From the NCBI GenBank assembly GCA_014885115.2, contig WKLE02002239.1, positions 1-14,918 of the forward strand: 14,918 bases of DNA, given 5' to 3'. Under the pieces are notes generated by a model, which saw nothing but the letters and a program-made list of their open reading frames with translations, searched no databases and was not told where the DNA came from. The position numbers were made by a program, and so were the translations under genes. Within the stretch, counting starts at the first letter, position 1. Every line of letters begins with the position of its first letter. The DNA is from Asterionellopsis glacialis (Eukaryota > Bacillariophyta > Plagiogrammaphyceae > Rhaphoneidales > Asterionellopsidaceae). Shown piece by piece: positions 7,993 to 14,918 of the stretch.

Positions 7993-9039
7993 ATTGATGT
8001 CGATGAACATACCCCGGTGGTTGGACACAAATCTGTGATGAAATGGTTCATACCCGGCTGCCAATATGGAAGCAAGCAATCCTTGAGTGCATAATGCATA
8101 ATCAATCTGTCGTTTGCCTCTAGAGTATGTATTAAATTTACTCTCACAAGTTTTTTCGTAAAATAAGTCATGTAGGCAAAACTTATTTGCAATTGTTGTG
8201 ATTCCTCTAAGATCCACTCCGAATTCCTCATTGAAGTCCCCTACAATCATAAGTTCGCAATTCGGTGTAGATGTAATGTGAGACAGTAGTTCATGGAGAT
8301 CCAAGATAAAGTGGTATCGTGGTTGATCGCTATTATCTCATTGTTGTTGTTTTAAAATTGACACTTGTTAAGAAAAAGCTGTCATTGTATTCAATCGGGT
8401 TGTGGTTGCGTTATGGATGCATACTTGATAAATAAATATTATGTGGATATTGTTTATTCTCCTGTTTAGCTGCCAATGGGTCCATCGTCCAAGAGAGTCA
8501 TTTTTGCATTGTTTTACTCTGCCTGTACAATTTCCCTTGGTCCAGCTAAGTAGACCGCCTGGTTTATATTGATTTGTAGTTGGGATAGCAGTGCCTGATA
8601 GACTGTATTTGAAGTGGAAGTTATATTTTCTGAGTGTCTTATGGATGATGTTGTTGATTTTATAATTGGTATTGTCAATGTTTGTTTTGATAAGGGCGGC
8701 GATATCTGCACTAATATGCTGCATTTCCATTGCTATATGATTTAGTTCTCCGCCATCTTGATTGAGTTGAATGCCATTGATGTTTTGTATGTAGATTTGT
8801 AGAATATGGTCTGGTTTAGTTTCTTCAAGGGTGTCTCCAACATGTTGATGGTGATCATGATTGTGTGGTGGTTGTTGTATGTTTACGTATTGGTGCAGAT
8901 TAGTTTGTGTTGTGTATGTGGTGGTAGCCATATGAGATCTATCAGGATGCTGATTTGGGATTTGTGATGGGATTATGTTGCGGTGATTGTTTGATATTTG
9001 CTTGCAAAAGTCTTGAAAATATTGTTTAATGCTCATCAT
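7993..9039 (-). pseudogene. LINE ORF2 N-terminus and AP-endonuclease-like domain
   Basis: The start is ATG 9039-9037 (M-M-S-I-K), which overlaps the stop of ORF1. A His/Gln/Asn-rich leader of about 75 residues precedes I-Q-N-I-N-G-I (opening strand of the endonuclease/exonuclease/phosphatase fold). Then come A-L-I-K-T-N-I-D, G-R-W-T-H-W, V-G-D-F-N-E (about 8247-8230), R-G-K-R-Q-I-D-Y-A-L-C and V-S-N-H-R-G-M-F-I-D (about 8025-7996). This domain nicks the target DNA. Two catalytic positions look lost: the usual Glu (E-T-N) is Lys, and the usual S-D-H is S-N-H. Stops at 8370-8368 (TAA) and 8340-8338 (TGA) fall in frame between G-R-W and G-D-F-N, with family-like sequence on both sides. Confidence 0.85.
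9036..9039 (-). promoter_or_regulatory. ATGA overlap of ORF1 stop and ORF2 start
   Basis: On the LINE strand the sequence AAATGATGAGC contains the ORF2 ATG (9039-9037) and the ORF1 TGA (9038-9036) sharing two bases. A second in-frame TGA follows directly. Overlapping stop/start signals of this kind couple translation of ORF2 to ORF1 by termination-reinitiation in some non-LTR elements. That mechanism is inferred here, not shown. Confidence 0.6.
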
Positions 9040-11017
9040 TTACTCTGTCCCATTCTGAATTGGGTTTTCCCTAATTTGGCTAGAGTTTGATACGGATTAT
9101 TTGTGGAGTCTGGTGTTTTGGATAATGATTCAGTGGTGGAGTCTGTGGTGGAGAAGTTGCCATCATCATTCTTTTGTAATTTTCAGACTGGAGACCGTAC
9201 AGGGGATTTGGTGTCAAGGAGATGGGCATTAAATTGCTGTTGGACAGACACTTGGATAGAGTTTGCTACTTCTGTTAATAGATCGCTTTAAAATTGATTT
9301 TTATGTTCTGCTAGTTCTTTGGCTCTCACTTCTTGGGCTTCTTCATGTGGTTGCTGTAATAACCTAATTGCTGCTTTGACTTGTTCGTTTTGTTCTTTCA
9401 TGGATTCTAATTGTTTTTCAATATCGCGTCTAGAATCCTCAAGTAATGTTTGGAGTTCTGATTTCATCGTCCCTATAGTCATTTTGTCGGAGTTGAGATT
9501 ATTTGAATTCGATTTTTGTTGTTGATTATCCTTGTTGTTCCTATTAACTACTGAGGCCCAGGTTAATTGATTTGCTGATTTGGAGTCTAGAGATGACACT
9601 TTGTTGCCGTAATTAAGATGAATATATGAGTGTTTGGAAACTGTGGGTTGGGATATAGTACTACTTGCTGAATTTCCTTGGGTGGGTTCCTTGGCTGGAG
9701 GAATAAATATGGCACTACCAGGTTGAATTTTTGAAGGCCATGCTAAGCTGCGATACCTCAGATTGATCATCAGAATATTGTAAAAACGGTGAAGGATTTG
9801 TGTTGATTTTCCTGAGAAAGGTAGTGACAAAGTCTGGTTTGAAGATATCTTGGATATGTGGTTTAAGATCATCAATGGTTTCCATAGCTTCGGATTTGTA
9901 GGAATCAAAATAAATGACAAGTTATCTGCTTTTTCCGTGACTTTTGATTGATTGAAATAAAGGACCTCCCGTTTCTTTGGATTTGATTTGCATAAGGCTT
10001 TCATGGAGTGATAGTTCTCTTTCTTTGCCAGCGAACGTTGGTGCAGTCGCCTGTTTGCTAAAGATGTCATGGAAACCGAATATAGATTGTTTACAGAGGT
10101 GTGGGATGATCTGGTTATGTTCAGCTGCATGTGCTATACTGGCTTTGTTGGTAACTAATTTGGTGATGCCTTGGAATGGAATGATTTTGGTATGTTTTTA
10201 TTGAGCCGGTAGTTTACCACTTGAGTAACCTAAAATGTGTGCTTCCATATACTTTTCGATATTTTTGACACTACAGGAAATAGTAATGGTGTAGACAATA
10301 CTGCATTAGGGCCACAGCCTACTCTAGTTTTGCGGGGACGGAGATCAATTTCACAGTTGGTATGATCACTGTTCTGAGTTATGACGGTTGTTGAGTTCGT
10401 CTTGAGTTCATTGCAACGACTCCAGTCTGGATGAGCAAATTTCAACCATGCCAAAGTCCTGCTGTTTGTAGTCAATAATTTAGTAATCCACATGCGATGG
10501 TTATTTTTGTCAAGCCAAGGCCGCATAGATTTCTGGAATATAGAGAATGTCATCGAGGTTTTGATAAGAAGGAAGAATTTTAAAATATTGGATTGGTTCT
10601 GTCCGTGAAAAGCGTTCGTTCCAGAGATCCATTTTTTGATGTTTTCTTTGTTGGTTGGTAATTGGGATTGCTTCGTAAGGGGGTTAGTGTTGTCTGAGTC
10701 TTGCCATTTGAATAATAAAATAGAGTTATCCACGTTATAGATTTCCTCAACAAATTGTTTTTGAAGTTTCACGACTTGAACTACTCCATTGGCATCCTGA
10801 GGAACTGACATGTGCACCTATAGTCAATATTTGTATCTTGTCATGCATTCTTTGCCTAATTCGGAGTATACCTTGCTGTTTTTCTTGTTCTTGTATGGAA
10901 CTTGGACATACTTGCCAGAATCTTGATGGCCGCCAGAAGCAAAGTAGTCATGGATGGTCGGGACTTAGGTGTACCAGTAGAATCGCTGTCATCATTGTAG
11001 GCGTTGGCAGGTTGCAT
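9036..11017 (-). pseudogene. LINE ORF1 (RNA-binding/chaperone-type protein), degenerate
   Basis: Coding sense can be followed from ATG 11017 (M-Q-P-A-N-A-Y-N) through several frames to the TGA at 9038-9036. The first part (11017-10856) ends at a TAG. The next (about 10820-10350) contains K-A-S-Q-L-P-T-like sequence S-Q-L-P-T-N-K and T-L-A-W-L-K-F-A-H-P. The middle (about 10300-9770) is one frame over, with A-H-A-A-E-H-N-Q-I-I-P-H and S-L-M-Q-I-K-S-K. The last part is in the second frame again: L-T-W-A-S-V-V, then a Lys/Glu/Gln-rich heptad-like coiled coil at about 9480-9290. Stops at 9290-9288 (TAA) and 9185-9183 (TGA) lie within it. No CCHC knuckle was seen. By position and coiled coil it is the element's ORF1; its exact biochemical role is not known to me. 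Confidence 0.7.
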
Positions 11018-11153
11018 CGTTGGCTGATTGTTGTTGGATACAGTGGAAGTATCCAAGTTACTACGGATGAAAGTACCACAAAGTTACGGACGTAAAATTA
11101 GTCCTGCGGGCTTTTTACCAGATGAACAATTCTTATCTTGGAAAAGAGTTATA
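11018..11153 (-). other. LINE 5' leader
   Basis: These 136 bases lie between the right target duplication and the first ATG of ORF1. Full-length non-LTR elements carry an internal promoter here, but I see no recognisable motif. The stretch also lacks tandem repeats. Its presence suggests the copy is complete or nearly so at its 5' end. Confidence 0.55.
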
Positions 11154-11167
11154 TTTTGAAAAAGAAA
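11154..11167. repeat. Target-site duplication, right copy (LINE insertion)
   Basis: TTTTGAAAAAGAAA, 14 of 14 identical to 4435-4448. It is followed directly by copia coding sequence G-Y-N-I-E-E. Confidence 0.95.
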
Positions 11168-12127
11168 GGTTACAATATTGAAGAAATGGGGGATGTTTGT
11201 GATTATATTGGGATTAAGGTTGAAAAGCTGTCCAATGGACATATTAAGCTTAGCCAGCCCCACTTAATTGATCAGATTTTAAACGACCTCAATTTTGATA
11301 TTGACAAGACCAAGACAAAGGAGATACCAGCATTATTGTCCAAGCTACTGCATTGTGACCTTGAAGGTAAACCGTTTGAGGAGAAATGACAGTACCATTC
11401 AATCATCAGTAAGCTTAATCACTTGGAGAAATACACCAGAGGAGATATTGCCTACGCAGTACATCAGTGTGCCGGTTTTTCACAAGACCCAAGGAAATCT
11501 CACGCAGACGCAGTAAGACAAATTGCAAGGTACTTGGCCGGTACTTGTTCAGAGGGCCTGGTACTGAATCCACAGGACAAGAGCTTTGAGTGCTACGCCG
11601 ATGCTGGTTTTTCTGGCAACTGGAATAAGGACACTGCCCCTTATGACGTGTTGACTGCTCGATCAAGAACTGGGTACAAGACAATGTACGCCAGATGCCC
11701 TTTAACATGGTTGAGTCGTATTCAAACAGAAGTTGCTCAAAGTACCTGTGAGGCTGAATACATTAGCCTATCAACTGCCCTCAAAGAAGTTATTTTCTTA
11801 ATGAATTTTATCACAGAGCTGGCAGATCTTGGTCTACCAATCAAGACTAATAAGGCTTCTATTAAGAGTAAGTCCTTCAAGGATGCTGACATGTACTGTG
11901 ATGCATACGAAGACAATTCGGCCTCTTTAGAAATGACTAAAGTTCCAAAGATGCATCCACGCACTCGCCACCTTAATATAAAGTACCATCATTTTTGTGA
12001 ACACGTACGTCGCGGCAAAATTAAGGTACATGCTGTTGATACTAAACATCAAGTGGCTGACATTTTCACGAAGGCTCTCCCTAAGGAGGACTTCATCCGT
12101 CACCGGCTGGCCCTTTTGGGCTGGTAA
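11168..12127 (+). pseudogene. pol: Copia RT C-terminus and RNase H
   Basis: This resumes the copia polyprotein after the LINE, in the frame that continues the left half when one target copy is removed. The RT tail is recognised by D-Y-I-G-I-K-V-E-K-L, I-K-L-S-Q-P-H-L-I-D-Q-I and R-G-D-I-A-Y-A-V-H-Q-C. RNase H follows: E-C-Y-A-D-A-G-F-S-G (Asp about 11600), S-T-C-E-A-E-Y-I-S-L (about 11747-11776), E-D-N-S-A-S-L-E (Asp about 11912), then T-R-H-L-N-I-K-Y-H-H-F and V-A-D-I-F-T-K-A-L-P, the near-universal copia C-terminal signature. A TGA at 11387-11389 (E-E-K-stop-Q-Y-H) splits the segment. The natural stop is TAA 12125-12127 after L-L-G-W. The RNase H catalytic residues look intact. Confidence 0.93.
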
Positions 12128-12668
12128 ATTCCCTCCTCTCAAGTTGAATGAGGAGTGTGATGATATCTGTGTATTCAACATTTTCGATTTGCAATCATTT
12201 AGGGCCTAATCATGGCAAGATCAATTCAAGATTGGTTACAACGTCTACCAAGATTGATAACTTAGTAGAACAATCGTGATAAGATCGTATCACTGTTATT
12301 TGCGGTTAAAACGGTTTGTGACAAGACAAGGTTAACTCGACAAAGGTTACAAAAGTTACAAACTATTTTATTTTAGGATTAAAACAAACTTTGAATTAGC
12401 TCACTCTTTTCTGACAACAACTTTTGTAACATCCTTGCAAACTTGGTCATTGCGTGTTGTATACGTCATATACAACCAATCGCACAGATCCTAGGAGCTC
12501 ATTCAGTCAGATTGTTGACACTGTTTGAATTATCACATACGTCCTTGGCATCGAACAACAGAAACCATTGCATAACAACGAAGCTTTTGAACTAACAATG
12601 AAAACAAGTAAGGGTTCTACTAGAAATTATTTTACTACGAACATAAATAGAAATAGCACGGAAAATAT
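12128..12668. other. Copia 3' end, probable 3' LTR start, and flank
   Basis: There is no gene here. About 20 bases after the pol stop there is a purine-rich stretch GAATGAGGAG (12146-12155), then TGTGATGATATC. The LTR of a copia element starts with TG right after a polypurine tract, so 12156 is the best LTR start. I could not place the LTR end or a 5-bp duplication, because the 5' LTR is outside the window. A weak match between 42-66 and about 12413-12437 (CAACAA..T.TTGTAAC....TTGCA) might mark the end of the LTR, but is not convincing. The last part must hold the 3' UTR of the convergent host gene ending at 12669. Confidence 0.45.
12146..12155 (+). promoter_or_regulatory. Copia polypurine tract (plus-strand primer)
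   Basis: GAATGAGGAG lies immediately upstream of TGTGATGATATC and 18 bases after the pol stop codon. Position and composition fit the plus-strand primer of an LTR element. The single T makes it imperfect. Confidence 0.5.
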
Positions 12669-14221
12669 CTAACGGCCCAATAGGAAGACAGCAGAGAGAA
12701 ATCCGCATCCAATGAGAGCCAAGAATGGACCGTCATTGGTATGTGGGGCCTTGGCTTCCGCCAGAGTCATCAAGAAGGGGAGAAAGGCCATGGTGATCCA
12801 AAACTGAGTTGTGGAGAAGGCGTGATAATTGGCTGCAACGACAATCAAGGTTGTGAAAAAGACACAGGCACTGCCCTCGTACGAGCGGGTAAAGTTACCA
12901 TGGAAAAAGCGACCCTCTGTTGGTTGTTGTCAATAGAAAAAGAGTGTCATTAGCAACAGTGACTATAGTAATGATTTCCATACAATTTGGATGCGAACTT
13001 ACTGTAATAGAGGGCGGTGGTAGAATATTTGTGCTTTCCAAACGCAACACCCACGGGTTCAGCGAGACCATCTCCAATATTGTTGACTGCAATAGGGATG
13101 AAGATGATGGCCGGACTCTGAATGAGATCAACCACAAGTAGTTTAAATGGAAAATAAATGGAAAATCTCATAATATCTTCTGTAACCTGAAAGATCAACG
13201 TATCTGGACGATCTTCACGGCGATCCTGGGACAAAAAGACGTATGAGAAAAACGGGACCTTCTCTCGATTCCCACGGTAGTACATAGCACAAAAGAGGGT
13301 CTGATTGATGGCAAGGGCTGTGGTCATAGATAGGGCTGTAGACGTGAAGTCTAGAAATAAATCCGCAACAAAGTATTTTGGTACCTTGAGAAGATTACCG
13401 AGTTTTCGGGTGTAGTTGATCTTGATATTGTATCGGAGAACAATCCAAGATAGAATACACTCCCAGAGGAGCTCGACAGCGAAGAGGATGAAGGACTCCA
13501 TCAAAATCGATCGTATGATGACTCTATTGAAGGTTCCTAACTTAGGATTTGTTTCCGACTGGTAGTAACCGGCGATAGCAATTGATCCAACGGTAATCCA
13601 GAGAAGACTCATTGATCCAAGAATGAAGAAAAACTCACTGTTGTCATCTCGCTGTCGGATTGAGTAGGTATCTTTGATACCCTTCGCAAGATTATCAGCA
13701 AAGTGCTCCAAGCTGTCATCAGAAAGTTCGGAAATAATTTTAGAAAGGTTGTCCTCGATAATATTAAGGTCGTTGCTGTTGACTCTGGAGCCCTGCTGGC
13801 CTTCCTCCAAATCTGCAGTTCCAGACAGGTCTTCGCTTTCAGATGTTTCTCTGTTGTCAAGGGAGTACCTGGTTATATCCATAAACGAATCTTCGATGTT
13901 GGGAAAGGATCCGCTGTTCTTGACGCACATGTTATTCCAGATTTCTCTGGCTTCCACAAAAGTGATGGGCTCTCCCGCGGCACTCATGAACTCCGATAAA
14001 GCTTTCTGTCCTGCAGAAGCCATCGCAGCCACAGTTTCGGCACCCGAGGTCTTCTCCTTCTTCGACTCTCCATTGCTATCGTCGTTAGTTTGTGCGATCA
14101 GTGTTTCGATTGATCTCTTTTTGGCCATAAGCTGCTGAAGTCTCATCACTTTTTCCCTCAAGGCGTGCACCGCCTGCGAATCATTTTGCTCTTGCATCAT
14201 TGTTTGTTTTTCGGAAGCCAT
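12669..14221 (-). CDS. Dolichol/phytol kinase-like membrane protein (two exons)
   Basis: Spliced product of 488 residues from ATG 14221 (M-A-S-E-K-Q), exons 14221-13003 and 12916-12669. A GTG 15 codons upstream is not used because ATG has good context and no upstream in-frame ATG exists. Residues about 14-45 are helical/coiled, 110-195 are rich in Ser/Glu/Asp, and several membrane segments follow (about 198-219, 235-262, 291-313, 352-378, 424-436, 445-458, 471-486). The key block is N-N-I-G-D-G-L-A-E-P-V-G-V-A-F-G (about 379-395), matching D-x2-A-x3-G-x3-G. After the intron comes R-S-Y-E-G-S (417-422), then E-A-K-A-P-H-T-N-D-G. These are the CTP-binding and partner motifs of polyprenol (dolichol, phytol, farnesol) kinases, which phosphorylate isoprenoid alcohols using CTP in ER or plastid membranes. 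The exact substrate cannot be told. The long acidic N-terminus is not a standard part of the family. This is the only intact gene in the window. Confidence 0.8.
12917..13002 (-). other. 86-bp spliceosomal intron in kinase-like gene
   Basis: The donor is A|GTAAGT (13002 downward) and the acceptor is CAACAG|AGGG (ending 12917). It interrupts a Lys codon after its first base (phase 1). Without splicing the frame hits a stop at 12952-12950. With splicing it continues into R-S-Y-E-G-S and three membrane segments, as the family requires. Confidence 0.88.
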
Positions 14222-14373
14222 GATATCGTGCGAGGAAATTTCGGCTTTGACGTCTCTTACTTTCACTTGCTGAAAATCTTTGAAGCGAAAAATAATGAAA
14301 CTCCATGTGACTTAAATTCTTGTTGAATTTTGTGACTACACAAATAGGGTACCTGTACGAAGCAAAACATATA
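14222..14373. other. Upstream region of kinase-like gene
   Basis: About 150 bases between the start codon and the fold-back element. It should hold the 5' UTR and core promoter, but I see no clear TATA box or other motif. A copy of GGTACCTGTAC at 14348-14358 belongs to the same sequence family as the palindromes further on. Confidence 0.4.
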
Positions 14374-14438
14374 CAGTAGTGAGCAAAAGCTGCACAGGGA
14401 GTTTTCTGAAAATCAAAGTTTTCGGCAATTTACTGGTG

Positions 14439-14454
14439 TACCAGGTACCTGGTA
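14439..14454. repeat. 16-bp perfect palindrome TACCAGGTACCTGGTA
   Basis: The sequence equals its own reverse complement and is centred on GGTACC. It lies inside the left arm of the fold-back element, so that arm could also fold on itself. Confidence 0.9.
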
Positions 14455-14626
14455 GGATAATGAGGATCTGGTACAGGTAATACCAGGGGTAGTATAATAC
14501 CAATTACCAGGTAAGCCTCTGGCTAGGTGTGTATTTGGCAACATCATTTTTACCTGCTGGTAAGAAGCAACAGGAACCATGTAACTGGTACGTCAGGTAC
14601 GGCCGTCCAAGGTCAAGATGATCTGT

Positions 14627-14642
14627 GTACCTGTACAGGTAC
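14627..14642. repeat. 16-bp perfect palindrome GTACCTGTACAGGTAC
   Basis: The sequence equals its own reverse complement and is centred on TGTACA. It lies near the right arm of the fold-back element and shares the GTACCTG/CAGGTAC half-site with the left palindrome and with 14348-14358. Confidence 0.9.
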
Positions 14643-14712
14643 CAGCTACATGGTACTCCCCAGTAAATTTCGATTTTCAGACAACTCCCAGACAAGACTT
14701 ATGCCTCCATAG

Positions 14713-14918
14713 ATTTTCCAATTAGTTCTGAGTACACTGTATCCGGAAGTAGTGCTCTCTAAGAGTCAACTTTGTGTGGTACAATACCAGCTAGTTACGG
14801 CTAGAGTGATACCTTCTTCTGTACAAAACTATCTGTTTTAGAGGGTGCACACTTTATCGAAAAAAGAATCAGAAAAAAAATAATAAGGTTTTTTTGGCTC
14901 CCAATAGGTTATTACCCC
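14713..14918. other. Right edge, no recognisable feature
   Basis: No open frame or domain is seen. A scattered GGTACAATACCAG (14778-14790) resembles the fold-back motif. The last 50 bases are A/T-rich with short homopolymers and a TAATAA/TTATTA inverted pair, too weak to call. Confidence 0.3.

Larger units (their letters stand above)
4449..11153 (-). mobile_element. Non-LTR (LINE-type) retrotransposon, near full length, inserted in copia
   Basis: A 6705-bp insertion between perfect 14-bp direct repeats, oriented opposite to its copia host. In its own direction (11153 down to 4449) it has a 136-base leader, ORF1 with a coiled coil, ORF2 with an AP-endonuclease-like domain, RT, RNase H, a CCHC knuckle and a C-terminal domain, a roughly 120-base 3' UTR, and a (TTA)4 tail in place of poly(A). 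There are no LTRs. An APE endonuclease plus RNase H places it in the broad I-like group of non-LTR elements. Exact clade is not assigned. Every ORF is broken by stops, and the RT finger region appears deleted, so the copy is inactive. The preserved 5' leader and start codons argue against the usual 5' truncation. Confidence 0.95.
1..12155 (+). mobile_element. Decayed Ty1/copia LTR retrotransposon, split by a LINE
   Basis: Domains occur in copia order on the + strand: gag with a zinc finger, aspartic protease, HHCC/integrase, reverse transcriptase, RNase H. Integrase before RT is what distinguishes copia from gypsy. The element is cut at 4448/11154 by an antisense LINE; both sides carry the same 14-bp sequence, and the reading frame is continuous when one copy is removed. 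At least seven in-frame stops and two frameshifts interrupt the polyprotein, and the RT YVDD box reads YVDN, so it cannot be autonomous. The 5' LTR is outside the window or present only as its last bases. A polypurine tract at 12146-12155 is followed by TGTGATGATATC, a plausible 3' LTR start. The element length without the LINE is about 5.4 kb plus LTRs, usual for copia. Diatom-type affiliation is inferred from motif style. Confidence 0.93.
14397..14689. mobile_element. Fold-back / MITE-like palindromic element
   Basis: Left arm GGGAGTTTTCTGAAAATC (14397-14414) pairs with the reverse complement of 14672-14689, 17 of 18 bases matching. The similarity runs on inward: ATTTACTGG in both arms, then TACCAGGTACCTGGTA on the left against TACCATGTAGCTGGTA on the right (14 of 16). 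It may extend outward on weaker matching to 14374 (CAGTAGTGAGCAAAAG next to a TA, reminiscent of Tc1/mariner ends) and 14712. The interior has no coding capacity and is packed with GGTAC/TACCAG units. A small, non-coding, inverted-repeat element is the best reading; its autonomous parent is unknown. Confidence 0.7.

Noticed and set aside
10838..11095. Plus-strand open frame near the LINE 5' end
   Set aside because: Cys/Ser-rich with no domain; it overlaps the ORF1 start on the other strand, which fits the rest of the LINE.
13674..14138. Plus-strand open frames opposite the kinase-like gene
   Set aside because: Ser/Leu-rich antisense of the acidic N-terminal region; no domain, and the minus-strand gene has a spliced, family-consistent structure.
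14222..14266. Upstream GTG start for the kinase-like gene
   Set aside because: Eukaryotic initiation at ATG 14221 with A at -3 and G at +4 is far more likely; the extra 15 residues are 5' UTR or at most part of an unseen upstream exon.

Overview
This is a piece of a eukaryotic nuclear genome. It most likely comes from a diatom or a related stramenopile alga. The evidence is the flavour of the Ty1/copia polyprotein (a protease with a D-N-C-A-T core, a 'LLSPQHWAQ' block after it, and a gag finger of the form C-x2-H-x5-H-x4-C), the matching style of the non-LTR element, and a host gene with a short 86-bp GT-AG intron. The species assignment is inference from family resemblance, not something the sequence proves.

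Layout. (1) Positions 1-4448 and 11154-12155 (+ strand) are the two halves of one decayed copia retrotransposon: gag, protease, pre-integrase/integrase and reverse transcriptase on the left, then the RT C-terminus, RNase H and a polypurine tract on the right. (2) Positions 4449-11153 (- strand) are a nearly complete non-LTR (LINE-type) retrotransposon inserted into the copia RT. It is bounded by a perfect 14-bp target-site duplication, TTTTGAAAAAGAAA. It has a short 5' leader, ORF1 with a C-terminal coiled coil, and ORF2 with an AP-endonuclease-like domain, RT, RNase H, a C-terminal zinc knuckle and a tail domain, followed by a (TTA)4 3' tail. ORF1 stops and ORF2 starts inside the same ATGA tetranucleotide. 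(3) Positions 12156-12668 hold a probable start of the copia 3' LTR and flanking DNA. (4) Positions 12669-14221 (- strand) are the only intact-looking host gene: a two-exon multi-pass membrane protein of 488 residues with the CTP-binding signature of the dolichol/phytol kinase family. (5) Positions 14397-14689 (possibly 14374-14712), just upstream of that gene, are a fold-back, MITE-like element full of GGTACC/TACCAG palindromes.

Both retroelements are dead. In-frame stops fall almost entirely where a single C-to-T change in CGA or CAA would produce them. Several catalytic acids (copia YVDD, the LINE VDD, the endonuclease Glu and Asp) appear replaced by Asn or Lys, which fits G-to-A changes. 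The LINE RT also appears to lack its finger region. The pattern suggests decay by cytosine-deamination-like mutation in silenced repeats. I found no RNA gene, CRISPR array, or prokaryotic or viral operon. The most informative features are the nested insertion, the ATGA coupling, the transition-biased decay, and the fold-back element in the putative promoter of the lipid-alcohol kinase-like gene.
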